Assembly (NCBI GenBank): GCA_035355675.1
Contig: DAOQRN010000001.1
Coordinates: 62,001-126,000, forward strand
Length of the DNA stretch: 64,000 nt
Direction of reading: 5' to 3'
Source: JAAZKV01 sp035355675
GTDB lineage: Archaea > Iainarchaeota > Iainarchaeia > Iainarchaeales > JAAZKV01
Position 1 is the stretch's first letter, and each line of letters starts with the position of its first letter. Positions 1-9,096 of the stretch are shown one piece after another. A program made the position numbers and the translations under genes. The notes under the pieces were generated by a model, which saw only the letters and a program-made list of their open reading frames with translations, was not told the origin of the DNA and searched no databases.

Positions 1-1230
1 GATATTATTGGATATTACCCAATTTATGTGAAAGCTAAATTATCTAACAATGTTAGAAAAAAATATTCAATAGTTAGAACAGTTGAGTTGAGTGTTGGTA
101 ATAGTAAAGAGTGTTTTGCTATTGAAAAAGATTACTTTGACTTCCTTGAAGAAACAAACCAAAGTGTTTTATTAAGAAATGATTGCCAATATACATTAAT
201 TGGAAATTATTACATCCCAAGAGTAAACTTGTATGCTTTTGGGTACGATTTAAATTTAGATAAACCCAATTATTATTCAACTCAATTTAAACCAAGTATT
301 GTGGTTAAAACTGACGGACAATATTCAATGCAAACTATAACTGAAACTTCAACAACATATGGTCAAGACAATACTGTAGAGGTAACAAACGGGGTTGAAA
401 TAGATGGAAGAGATTATTATTTATATAAAAATTTACATTTTGATTTAAATAATGAAATTGGATTATCAGATAAAATACAAGTTAGATTTATTGATATTAA
501 TAATTATTTAACACAACCAGGATATCCTGCAATAAACAAACCTTATGGAGCAGCTATTGATGGAAGAATTAAGGTAACTTATATTGATGATAGTATAGAA
601 TATATTGATCCAGTGAATAATTTTAATATTGAAACACACCCCAAATGTATAGGGACTTGTGAAATTGGTTCAGAATTAGGTGCCGATGATATAATAGTAA
701 ATGAACCCGGAAACCCATTTGTATTTGGATTAGTTTATTTAAATTTACCAAGCAAAAAAGACATAAAGTATATTGATTTTAACATTATTGGAAACAAGCG
801 AAGTTCAATCCTTGAAATAAATGTTAAAGCGCATTTAGAAACAACTAACACTTATGAAAGATTAGTTTATAGTGCGGATGCAAATGTGCAAAGAATTTAC
901 TTAACTGACAACAATTTAGAGATTCTCGCACTGGAAGGAATTGATTTTGTTGTAAAAAGACTTAATGAACTAGAAAATTTAAAACAAACAGGGTTTGTAA
1001 CTTCAGTCAATCCCGAAATTTCTTTAGAATCAGAAAATCCATTTGTAACAGTTTGGATACAAGGGGATTTATTAATGGCTAGATTTATTGGAAAAGATGT
1101 TGATTCATTTAATGATGGAACTATTGAAGGAACAATAATTAAAAACTTTGGACAAGGAAAAGGACTAGGAATAATTGAAGTAACAGATTATGTAAATCCA
1201 GCATCAGGAAAAATAATTAGTGGGAGATAA
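1..1230 (+). CDS. Surface-type protein of unknown function, 5' end outside window
   Basis: The frame is open from base 1, upstream of the first possible start (GTG at 28), so this is the 3' part of a larger gene, at least 409 residues. The visible part is rich in Asn, Asp, Ile, Thr and Tyr with alternating hydrophobic residues, as in beta-rich extracellular domains. It has few cysteines; two lie close together near residue 210 (KCIGTC). There is no hydrophobic C-terminal anchor. It precedes two secreted proteins on the same strand after 77 bases, so a shared role at the cell surface is plausible but inferred. I recognise no family. Confidence 0.6.
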   Translation, partial: DIIGYYPIYVKAKLSNNVRKKYSIVRTVELSVGNSKECFAIEKDYFDFLEETNQSVLLRNDCQYTLIGNYYIPRVNLYAFGYDLNLDKPNYYSTQFKPSIVVKTDGQYSMQTITETSTTYGQDNTVEVTNGVEIDGRDYYLYKNLHFDLNNEIGLSDKIQVRFIDINNYLTQPGYPAINKPYGAAIDGRIKVTYIDDSIEYIDPVNNFNIETHPKCIGTCEIGSELGADDIIVNEPGNPFVFGLVYLNLPSKKDIKYIDFNIIGNKRSSILEINVKAHLETTNTYERLVYSADANVQRIYLTDNNLEILALEGIDFVVKRLNELENLKQTGFVTSVNPEISLESENPFVTVWIQGDLLMARFIGKDVDSFNDGTIEGTIIKNFGQGKGLGIIEVTDYVNPASGKIISGR

Positions 1231-1307
1231 TTAAATATTCAAAAAATGAAAGTATTATATTAATTAAAAATTAAAATAAACATAATTGTAATAAAAAAAG
1301 TGATTAG

Positions 1308-2978
1308 ATGAAGAAAAAAATATTAATTATTTTAGCAGTACTGCTATTTTGTCAACAAGTTTTTGCAATTTACACCACTAATGACATTACTTGGGATGGA
1401 ATCATAAAAATTGATGTAGACAAAACTAGTTTTTCTTCTGATGAAAACATAACCGGAAAAGCTTACATAAACAATATTGAAGATTATCCATTAATCGGCG
1501 GAAGGCTTATCCTAAATATTAGTGAAGGAGCATATAATTACCCTTCACAATTTGCAAAAGATAATATTCTAAGTGAATATTCAATAGATAATATTTGGGT
1601 TTTACCTAATTCTCAAAAAGAAATTTCTTTCTCAATTCCAAACATTAATGGTGGAGGAAATTATAGAGTAGATGCTTATTTTTGGGTTTTAAAATCAAAA
1701 ATGGTTGGATCAAGTTCAATATTGTTTGGGCCAATCTCAAAGAATTTTTCAATAAATTCAAACCCTATAAAAAAAGTAGTTATACAAAGAGATAAAACAT
1801 TTTTTGGAGAAAACATAATTGGGCCCCAAGGATTTCCTTCTACACCATTAAGTGAATTTAGTGGAAAAGTATTTATAAAAAATGAAGCAAATTATGAAAA
1901 AAAGAATTTAGTTTTATTAGTCTCAACTTGTGATTGGGCAAGTGCTTTTTGCAAAACTTCTGAAAAAACAAAAATAACAATAGGGAATATTAAATCAGGA
2001 GAAGAAAAAGAAATTGAAGTAAAAATGATTTCTCCAAAAATACCCTCAGCTTATGAAATAAATTTAGAATTATTAAGCAACGAAGGGACAGAGTCAATTT
2101 ATAAAAGTAGAATTATTGTTACTGGAGGAACAGCAAAATTAAGGAAAATATTTATGAATGGGGTAAGAGATGAAAATTATTCATTCAATATTACTTTTAC
2201 TGGAAGTCCTGATCATTTTACAAAACCAAAATTTGAAAACTTTGATATAACTTTAGAAATTTTTAGTTCAAATAAATCTTTAGAAAAATATAATGAAAAA
2301 ATAGATAAAATAGATACTGATGAATTAATCTCAAAATTTTTCAAAATAGATTCAAAAGATTTTGATAAGGCTTGTGCAACTATAATGAAAGATGGTGAAA
2401 TATATGAACAAGAGTGTTTTGATATTGATTTAAACTCTATTAGGGCTGCGTATAAAAGCAAATACCCCACTGTTGTGAAAGTAAAATGGAATTATGATGA
2501 AAAAAATAATCTTTTAAAAGTAGATTTAGAGAAAAAAATTATTAATTCAAGAATAATTATTCTTTTTGGTGACGAAACAATAGTTGAAGATAATTTTTCA
2601 GAAGAAATTAATTCTATTACAAGAAGTTACACTGTACCAAAAGAAACACTAATATTAATCGTTGATGATTTTGATGCAAAAAAACAACAAGTAATAGAAC
2701 TTTTATTAAATAAAAAAACAGATTTATCAAAAACTAGTGAAGTTGATGAAAATTTAAGAAAATCAAACTGCACTGGTATAATTTGTGAATCAGGATATGT
2801 TTGTAATCAAAAAACATATGAATCAATTCAAGGTAATTGTTGCACAGGGACTTGTGTTGAAGAAACTAAATTTGGGGACGTTGAAAAAATGATTCCATTA
2901 ATAACTATAATCGCATTTATATTATTAATAGTTTCAATATTTTTTGTTTCAAACACTTATAAGAAGGTGAAAAAATGA
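1308..2978 (+). CDS. Secreted/membrane-anchored surface protein with Ig-like repeats
   Basis: 556 residues. Residues 1-20 form a signal peptide (Lys-rich start, hydrophobic core, VFA cleavage site). The body looks like successive beta-sandwich (CARDB/Ig-like) domains of the kind that follow signal peptides in archaeal surface proteins. Near residues 487-520 is a Cys-rich patch (GNCCTGTC) resembling the modules of the Cys-rich protein at 27-29 kb. A hydrophobic helix near 530-550 followed by KKVKK anchors the C-terminus. The start is set by GTGAT three bases before the ATG. The stop overlaps the next start by 4 bases (ATGA), so the two genes form an operon. The function is unknown; the tail could also be an archaeosortase-type sorting signal. 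Confidence 0.75.
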   Translation: MKKKILIILAVLLFCQQVFAIYTTNDITWDGIIKIDVDKTSFSSDENITGKAYINNIEDYPLIGGRLILNISEGAYNYPSQFAKDNILSEYSIDNIWVLPNSQKEISFSIPNINGGGNYRVDAYFWVLKSKMVGSSSILFGPISKNFSINSNPIKKVVIQRDKTFFGENIIGPQGFPSTPLSEFSGKVFIKNEANYEKKNLVLLVSTCDWASAFCKTSEKTKITIGNIKSGEEKEIEVKMISPKIPSAYEINLELLSNEGTESIYKSRIIVTGGTAKLRKIFMNGVRDENYSFNITFTGSPDHFTKPKFENFDITLEIFSSNKSLEKYNEKIDKIDTDELISKFFKIDSKDFDKACATIMKDGEIYEQECFDIDLNSIRAAYKSKYPTVVKVKWNYDEKNNLLKVDLEKKIINSRIIILFGDETIVEDNFSEEINSITRSYTVPKETLILIVDDFDAKKQQVIELLLNKKTDLSKTSEVDENLRKSNCTGIICESGYVCNQKTYESIQGNCCTGTCVEETKFGDVEKMIPLITIIAFILLIVSIFFVSNTYKKVKK

Positions 2979-5479
2979 ATTTTAATTTATTAAGAACCAC
3001 ATTTTTTCTAACAACATTCATTAGTTTATTCCTATTAGTGAGTGCAGACTGTGAAGTTGCACATTGTTGGTATTTTAGTAATGAACACGCAAGTTTAGTT
3101 AGTGAAGAATATGACGGATGTATGGCTGCATTTGATGGAAATATTGACGGAGTTAATTATAAAATTTTTGTAAGCCCTGGAACAAAACTCACTAATTCTA
3201 ATTTTGGAAGTTATAATCTAACTTGTGATAATGGAGCTGGTGGTTCATCATACAATTTTTATACTCAAAATATTTATTCAATGCCAGAAAATACATTAAT
3301 CCAAAGCAAAACTAATGTAAATAATAGTGATGTACCTGCAGGCGCAGGAGGGAGTTTATGCAAACTAGAAGGCGGGTGTTATTTTAAAACTTCATATAAT
3401 GCAGGAAAAGGAATAAACTCAAGCATTCAATATGTTTTCAATGAAAATGGCGGACACAAGTATGAATTAATTCAAACAGTCAAACCTGTTGCACACAATT
3501 CAGGAGTAATTAATGCATTTGGAGATTTAGGAGCACACAATTATCCGGAAACAGTAAAAGGGGGAGATTCCAATACTAGAAATATTTATGTAGGACTACC
3601 TTCACTAATTGTGATTGGACCAAGTGATATTAATTCAGGTTTTTTTGAAAAGTTTGGAACTTATGAAAAAAATGTAACTTTTACTCTACTAAACAAATCA
3701 CCTTTGGACATAAATCTTGAATATTACAACATAGTTTGTAGTCCTGGTTCTACTTGTGAGATAGATAGAAACTATTTTGGTTGGCCTGTAGATAAGTTCA
3801 ACGGAAAACAAATAATAAGGGGAAAAATAACAATTGACAAAAATAAATTACCATTCACCGGCCAAGTTTATTTAGATGTAAATTATAGCGCTGTAGGAAT
3901 AAGCGGATCAGATTGTGCACTTTTCAATAAAAATAAAGTTTCCTCAAAAGCAAGTAATTTTAGTTATGGATTATTAGATTATCAAAAAATTCAAATCGGA
4001 TTAAATTCAGATATTGACTTTAATGGATGTATTGGAGAAAACGGAATGATAGGACAAACCGGACCCTCATTTGCTCCAAGAATTAATATTGGATTTGGGG
4101 GAAGCGTAGATTCTGAAAGTAAATTAGTTTCTATGGATGAATGTGATTCTGAAGATTTAAATAAAATCAATAATCCTGATTGGGTTTATTGTTCAAAAAA
4201 AGAATTATTAATTGAACTTGCAGCAAAAATTGATGCAGCATGGAAAATTCAAGAAACAATTTTTGACGCGAATGATGATTTAATTGATGACCTTGAAAAA
4301 ACAAAAGGAAAATACTTATCATTTAATGTAAATATTAGAAAACAAGATTTTAGTGAACAATCAATAAGTAGAGGAATTGATTCTTTTAATTTATTAACTC
4401 TAACAGGAGCAACAGGACTTGAAGGAATAGCAACTGGGAGAAATGATCAAGTTAAAGCATTAATAAATTTATTTTCAAAAGCAAAGTTTACTTATAGTGA
4501 AGGAATTCAAACTGAAGGTTATTCAGGAGTTTTAGGTGCTGGAACTTATCCTGTAAATATAATTATTGAAGAAACTGACACTTTAACTTCCCCAAAATTA
4601 TTTGATTCAAATTTTGAATTAAACCCAAATTTATCAATTACAATTAATTTTGGACCAAAAAAATACGCACCAACAGTTAATTGGTTCTTTTATGATTATT
4701 CCGATGAGGATTTTAATAGTTTAACCTCAATTCCAACTACAGAACATAATTTTTTAAATACAAATATTTTATTTAGGGGAGAATTACTTTCTTTTACTCA
4801 AAACTACAACAAACCAGAATTTGAAATAGGAGATTATGCTTTTTCCCCAAGTTATGCAGTTCCACTTTTAGTTAGATTAAAAACTGATTCAAGCGGGGAT
4901 ATGAACAAAGAATTTTATGCAAATTTACAATCAACACAAAACTTTGAACAATTTAGTTATTGGACAGGATTTGCTAGTTCAATTGATAATGGTTGTACAA
5001 ACATTACTACTGATAGTTTAAATCCTGATGAAGAAAGCCCAAAACTACCTTACCGGGAAAGTGATTCAAAAGATGGCGAAAATTTTTACTTTGCTCAATT
5101 TGATGAAAATTTAGTCCCAAATAGTACTATTTATTTACAAACAATATTGTTTTGGCCAAATATTCCAGGAACCACTACAGTTAACCTTACAAATACCCCA
5201 AATTTGTTTTACACAAAAAATGCAGATAATAATTCTGGATCAATTTTGATTAGTCAAAAAGATAGTACTTTTTCAGTTAATACAATTGAAGAACTATTTA
5301 GCGCAATTAATGAAGAAAAAGTTTGTGTGCATCAAGGAATTAGTCAAGGGGGAACAAAATGGACATTATTTTGGAATACAAAATCAATTTATGATTCAAT
5401 ACAGCAAAGAAAAACAAGTATTTTAACTAATAATTCCGATGCTAATCTATGTACAATAAGAGAAATACTTGGAAGTTAA
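2975..5479 (+). CDS. Large secreted protein of unknown function
   Basis: 834 residues with a signal peptide (residues about 1-24, ending in SADC). The remainder is hydrophilic, Asn/Ser/Gly-rich and contains scattered cysteines, several in close pairs (CEVAHC, CSPGSTC), suggesting disulfides outside the cell. No C-terminal transmembrane helix is seen, so it may be released or held by its partner encoded just upstream, whose stop it overlaps by 4 bases. A GGTGA Shine-Dalgarno lies inside the upstream gene. I recognise no domain. Confidence 0.75.
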   Translation: MNFNLLRTTFFLTTFISLFLLVSADCEVAHCWYFSNEHASLVSEEYDGCMAAFDGNIDGVNYKIFVSPGTKLTNSNFGSYNLTCDNGAGGSSYNFYTQNIYSMPENTLIQSKTNVNNSDVPAGAGGSLCKLEGGCYFKTSYNAGKGINSSIQYVFNENGGHKYELIQTVKPVAHNSGVINAFGDLGAHNYPETVKGGDSNTRNIYVGLPSLIVIGPSDINSGFFEKFGTYEKNVTFTLLNKSPLDINLEYYNIVCSPGSTCEIDRNYFGWPVDKFNGKQIIRGKITIDKNKLPFTGQVYLDVNYSAVGISGSDCALFNKNKVSSKASNFSYGLLDYQKIQIGLNSDIDFNGCIGENGMIGQTGPSFAPRINIGFGGSVDSESKLVSMDECDSEDLNKINNPDWVYCSKKELLIELAAKIDAAWKIQETIFDANDDLIDDLEKTKGKYLSFNVNIRKQDFSEQSISRGIDSFNLLTLTGATGLEGIATGRNDQVKALINLFSKAKFTYSEGIQTEGYSGVLGAGTYPVNIIIEETDTLTSPKLFDSNFELNPNLSITINFGPKKYAPTVNWFFYDYSDEDFNSLTSIPTTEHNFLNTNILFRGELLSFTQNYNKPEFEIGDYAFSPSYAVPLLVRLKTDSSGDMNKEFYANLQSTQNFEQFSYWTGFASSIDNGCTNITTDSLNPDEESPKLPYRESDSKDGENFYFAQFDENLVPNSTIYLQTILFWPNIPGTTTVNLTNTPNLFYTKNADNNSGSILISQKDSTFSVNTIEELFSAINEEKVCVHQGISQGGTKWTLFWNTKSIYDSIQQRKTSILTNNSDANLCTIREILGS

Positions 5480-5551
5480 ATTAAAAAAAATTAATATAAT
5501 TAAAAAAATATTTTCACTTTATATATTAATAGTATTTTAAAAAAATTATTT

Positions 5552-6361
5552 CTAAACAAAAAGTGCCAAGTAAATTAAAAATAAGGCTAGCAATATAATT
5601 AAAATTAAAACTGCTTTTGTTGAAAATATACTTAAATCAAAACTTATTTTTTTACTTACTTCTTTTTTATTAGACTCTCCACTAACTTCTTTTTTTTCTT
5701 TTCTTTTTGAAGAAATTGATTTTTTTGTATCAACAAATAATTCTTTTGAATAAATCCACCAATTTTTTGGTTTTTTTAAATCACTTATTGTTTCTTTTGT
5801 TAACTCTATTAGTCCTTTTTCTCTTGAAGGTATTTTTTCAAGACCCATTATTTTTTCATTTAAGGCATTAACTTTTATATCAAATTCTTGATGGTCTATT
5901 TTCACTTTTGTTAAATAAAATGCGAGTAATACTTTTCTCACACTTGTAACTATCACGTTTTGTTTTGGAACATCAAAGTATTCTGCTGTTTTTAGTTGTA
6001 TTACTTCATGTTGTTGTTTTCTATCAATATTATTCCATTTTTCTTCAAATTTTTCTTTAGGGGTAGTTTGAACAGATTTTTTCCAAGTGTGTTTTATTAG
6101 TTCAACTAAATCTTCTTCTATTTTTATTGTGTGCCCATTAATTACTAGTATTCCATCAAATGTATCTTTGATTATTCCTTTCCCATCATCTTTGTGTTCA
6201 GTATAATAATGATAATTGTATAAAAAATACGGCACAAGAATTAGTGTTGGTTTTTCTATTTCTATTTCGCGCCAATCTTTTTTGGACAGTGCTTCTTTTA
6301 TTTGTTGATTTATTTTAGGTATTGAAGCATTTATAGGTAACAAAGGACTGCTTAAGTACAT
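5552..6361 (-). CDS. Tail-anchored protein of unknown function
   Basis: 269 residues. The N-terminal 190 residues look globular (conserved-looking stretch LILVPYFLYNYHYY near residues 40-55), followed by a charged Lys/Ser/Glu linker and one C-terminal hydrophobic helix (about 248-267), so the protein should face the cytoplasm with a membrane tail. It lies downstream of sepF on the same strand with only 34 bases between, so it may be co-transcribed with this cell-division gene and act at the membrane. That link is inference. No family recognised. Confidence 0.7.
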   Translation of the reverse strand: MYLSSPLLPINASIPKINQQIKEALSKKDWREIEIEKPTLILVPYFLYNYHYYTEHKDDGKGIIKDTFDGILVINGHTIKIEEDLVELIKHTWKKSVQTTPKEKFEEKWNNIDRKQQHEVIQLKTAEYFDVPKQNVIVTSVRKVLLAFYLTKVKIDHQEFDIKVNALNEKIMGLEKIPSREKGLIELTKETISDLKKPKNWWIYSKELFVDTKKSISSKRKEKKEVSGESNKKEVSKKISFDLSIFSTKAVLILIILLALFLIYLALFV

Positions 6362-6395
6362 AGATTCACAGCCCTTTTTGTTTTACCTCAGAAGT

Positions 6396-6746
6396 TTATT
6401 TTTTCTTTATGATTTTTACTTTTGCTGGAGTTACAAGTAATCTTTCTTGTGATATCGCAGCCATATCTCCATCAATTTTTTTAATTTCTCCTTTAATTAC
6501 TGAAATTAATTCTCTTAGTTTATTTGCATTTCTTTTCTTTAAATCAGCAATATTAACTAAAACAATATTTCCTGCTTTTGCTTCGTTTATTACTGCACTT
6601 GCATCTGCGTCAACTATAAGATCCATTGGTTTAACAAATGCATCAGCATTTTCGTAAGATTCCTCTTCAATTTGATCCATGTTGTTTAATACATCTTCTA
6701 AGTCAACCGACTCAGATTTTGCCATAACATTATTAAAAAAACCCAA
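6396..6746 (-). CDS. sepF: SepF-like cell division protein
   Basis: Archaeal SepF tethers the FtsZ ring to the membrane. The C-terminal 80 residues match the SepF (DUF552) fold: a stretch with AGNIVLVNIADL, a helix with RELISVIKGEI, then a segment ending GDMAAISQERLLVTPA, as in SepF proteins. The reported frame begins at a GTG (6755) that lies inside a strong Shine-Dalgarno (GGGGTGG). I prefer the TTG at 6746, giving MGFFNNVMAKSE, because SepF proteins begin with a short amphipathic membrane-binding helix of this kind. It diverges from cdc6 across the putative origin. Length about 116 residues. Confidence 0.85.
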   Translation of the reverse strand: MGFFNNVMAKSESVDLEDVLNNMDQIEEESYENADAFVKPMDLIVDADASAVINEAKAGNIVLVNIADLKKRNANKLRELISVIKGEIKKIDGDMAAISQERLLVTPAKVKIIKKK

Positions 6747-6851
6747 AATAACCACCCCGCTTTAAAAGCGACTCTAATACAACTTCTTATCCAAAACATA
6801 TAAAAAGCCCTCGTTAGATAGTTTGGATTTCTAACTCTAAAAGTATTAATC

Positions 6852-6990
6852 AACCAACCCCCACATATTAGTGGAAGTTTGGTTATTTGATGGACACTTC
6901 CATTAATATTTGTTTGGGAGAAAGAATTATTTTATAAAAATAATTAAAAAATTTTATAAAAAATTTAAAAAGCAAAATAATTTTTTGAGA
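6852..6990. other. oriC: Putative replication origin (oriC) with opposed ORB-like boxes and AT-rich unwinding region
   Basis: Directly upstream of cdc6 are two copies of one element in opposite orientation: minus strand 6878-6852 and plus strand 6896-6920. Read 5' to 3', both begin ACTTCCA, then Y-TAATAT-K-TG (15 of the first 17 bases identical), followed by a G-run. This is the layout of archaeal origin recognition boxes (CTTCCA core plus 3' G-string) bound by Orc1/Cdc6. They are 17 bases apart. Bases 6921-6990 are almost entirely A/T and would serve as the unwinding element. Archaeal origins typically sit beside cdc6. The boxes are seen; the origin function is inferred. Confidence 0.7.
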
Positions 6991-7004
6991 TTGGGTGGTT
7001 TAAA

Positions 7005-8213
7005 ATGGAAAATATTTTTGAAAAACAATTACTTAAAGGAAGTGTTTTTTCTAACAAAGATATTATTTCTCCCCACTATATTCCAGACAAACTTCCTTTT
7101 AGAGAAAAACAAATTGACTCAATTACTCATTCACTTAGTCCTGTATTAAATAATTCTAAGCCCAATAATTTATTTGTTTATGGAAAAACTGGTAGTGGAA
7201 AAACTTCTACTGTAAAGCATGTTCTTGAGCAACTTGACGAATTTGTAAAAAAAAGAGAAATGAATGTTGTTTCTTGTTATATTAATTGTAGAAGTCATTC
7301 TTCAAAATATAAAGTGCTATTAAAATCACTTAGAAATCTTTTTCCTGATAAAGAATTTTTAGGGTATAGTGCTTCTTTTGTTTATGAAAAAACTCTTGAG
7401 TACTGTAATCAAAAAAAATCCCACATAATTTTAGTTCTTGATGAACTTGATAAAGTTAAAGATATTGATGATTTGGTTTATTCCTTAAGTAGGGGAAATG
7501 ATGAACTTGAAAATGGTTCAATTACTATGATTGGGATTTCAAATAACTTAATGTTTAAAGAAAAACTTGATCCTCGTACTCGTAGTTCTCTTTGTGAGAG
7601 AGAAATGGTTTTTGACCCCTATAATGCCACTGAACTTAAAGAAATTTTAACTGAAAGATCAAAAATTGCTTTTAAAGAAGGGTGTGTTGCAGATTCTGCC
7701 ATTTCACTAGCTGCTGCTTTTGCTGCGCAAGAATCAGGAGATGCAAGAACTGCAGTAATGCTTCTTCAAAGAGCAGGAGAAATTGCAGATATTGATCAAA
7801 AAACTATTGTGACTGATGGCGAAGTATCAAAAGCTAAAGCAAGTGTTGAAGAAGAAATTATTCTCTCAATGGTTTCAACTCTCCCAATGCAACAACAATT
7901 AGTACTTTACTCTATTTCTCAAATGACTCTCCAAAAAAAAGGAGTAAAAAAAGTTACAGGCGAAATTGAAGAAGGAGTTTTATTTAGTGGAGAGATTTTT
8001 GAAAACTACCTTGATCTTGCAAAAAAATTTAATGAAACAACAATTACTAGTAGATGGTATCGTCAATACATTAATGAACTTGAAATGTATGGACTTATTC
8101 TTGTAACAAATTCTGGGAAAGGAATTAAAGGACAAACAAGACTAATCAAACTTGGTTTTGATGCAAATAAAATAAAAACCGCTCTTGAAAAAGAACTATT
8201 CAAAAAAGAATAA
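7005..8213 (+). CDS. cdc6: Orc1/Cdc6 replication initiator
   Basis: 402 residues, usual for the family. This AAA+ ATPase recognises the origin and helps load the MCM helicase. Walker A is GKTGSGKT (60-67), Walker B ILVLDELDK (142-150), and sensor-1 lies in TMIGISNN (about 172-180), followed by an Arg-containing segment with DPRTRSSL. The last 110 residues fit the winged-helix DNA-binding domain. The start is supported by GGGTGG seven bases upstream. It lies next to the putative origin and is followed after 65 bases by a kinase-like gene. It is the only initiator gene in the window. Confidence 0.95.
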   Translation: MENIFEKQLLKGSVFSNKDIISPHYIPDKLPFREKQIDSITHSLSPVLNNSKPNNLFVYGKTGSGKTSTVKHVLEQLDEFVKKREMNVVSCYINCRSHSSKYKVLLKSLRNLFPDKEFLGYSASFVYEKTLEYCNQKKSHIILVLDELDKVKDIDDLVYSLSRGNDELENGSITMIGISNNLMFKEKLDPRTRSSLCEREMVFDPYNATELKEILTERSKIAFKEGCVADSAISLAAAFAAQESGDARTAVMLLQRAGEIADIDQKTIVTDGEVSKAKASVEEEIILSMVSTLPMQQQLVLYSISQMTLQKKGVKKVTGEIEEGVLFSGEIFENYLDLAKKFNETTITSRWYRQYINELEMYGLILVTNSGKGIKGQTRLIKLGFDANKIKTALEKELFKKE

Positions 8214-8239
8214 ATACAACCACAAAACAAAATACTATA

Positions 8240-8258
8240 GACAACACTATTTGTTGTC
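8240..8258. terminator. Short hairpin between cdc6 and the kinase-like gene
   Basis: GACAAC (8240-8245) and GTTGTC (8253-8258) form a perfect 6-base stem with a 7-base loop, followed by CACAAAAAAAG rather than a U-tract. It could end or attenuate cdc6 transcription, or it could be chance. Confidence 0.25.
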
Positions 8259-8278
8259 ACAAAAAAAGTTGTGATTTT

Positions 8279-9049
8279 ATGAGAATGAATTACGAACAAG
8301 CAAAAGCAAGAGAAAGATACAAGATTAAAAGAAAAATTGCATCTTCTCTTGGAAGTGGTAGTGAGTCTGAAGTTTATAGATCTGATCTTGTTTTTAAAAA
8401 TGGGACAAAAAGAAGAAATGTTGCAGTAAAAGAAATGATTAGAAGAAGAGAAGTCAAATATAATTCAGACATAATTAGTCAACTATCATTAAAGGACAGA
8501 ATTGTCAATGCAAAAAAGGCTTACACTTCAATTAAAAGCGCTGGTTTACCAGTCCCTTCTTTTTTTGTTCCAAGAATTAGAACATATTCTGGAAGAGAAA
8601 GTATAATTATGGAAAATCTAAGAACTAAATATGGAAAATTATATTCAATAAATCCAGGGCACAATAATCCTCGCCCTGTTTTTTTAAAAAAATTAAAAAT
8701 AGAAAAAGATTCTGTTTTAATAAGAAATTTAGGATCAGATCTTGCAACAATTCTAAATCTTGGTTTTCTTCCACACGCAATGGATTTTTGGTCTTTTTAT
8801 AAAACAAATGGGAGTTATGAAAGAATAATTAGTGATTTAACTTTGTTTACTCATAAAAGGGATTCATATTACTCAAACTATTCAAAAGATTATTTTTCAA
8901 AAAAAGTAAAAAACATGTTAGTTACAATTAGTGCAGAACTTGGATCAAAAGAGTATGATGCTTTTATGGATGAGTTTCTTCACAAAGTGAATAAAAATAC
9001 TGTTTCTTGGAATGTTAATCCAACTTATGCGGGTCATGCTTATTACTAG
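8279..9049 (+). CDS. Divergent protein-kinase-like protein
   Basis: 256 residues. The N-lobe is kinase-like: glycine-rich loop LGSGSESEVY (24-33) and an invariant-type lysine in VAVKE (K51), then a hinge-like segment with SIIMENLR. The catalytic loop is degenerate: instead of HRD or HGD I see PHAMDFW (about 162-168) and a later DLT that might replace DFG. It may be an atypical kinase or a pseudokinase. The start follows GTGATTTT directly before ATG. It lies downstream of cdc6, so a tie to replication or the cell cycle is possible but unproven. Confidence 0.6.
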   Translation: MRMNYEQAKARERYKIKRKIASSLGSGSESEVYRSDLVFKNGTKRRNVAVKEMIRRREVKYNSDIISQLSLKDRIVNAKKAYTSIKSAGLPVPSFFVPRIRTYSGRESIIMENLRTKYGKLYSINPGHNNPRPVFLKKLKIEKDSVLIRNLGSDLATILNLGFLPHAMDFWSFYKTNGSYERIISDLTLFTHKRDSYYSNYSKDYFSKKVKNMLVTISAELGSKEYDAFMDEFLHKVNKNTVSWNVNPTYAGHAYY

Positions 9050-9096
9050 AAAAATAAAAAAAGCAAAAAAATATTATAAAAAATTAAGTTTAATAA

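Noticed and set aside
6910..7149. 79-codon plus-strand frame ahead of cdc6
   Set aside because: It overlaps the start of cdc6 in another frame and its first half is the AT-rich origin stretch.
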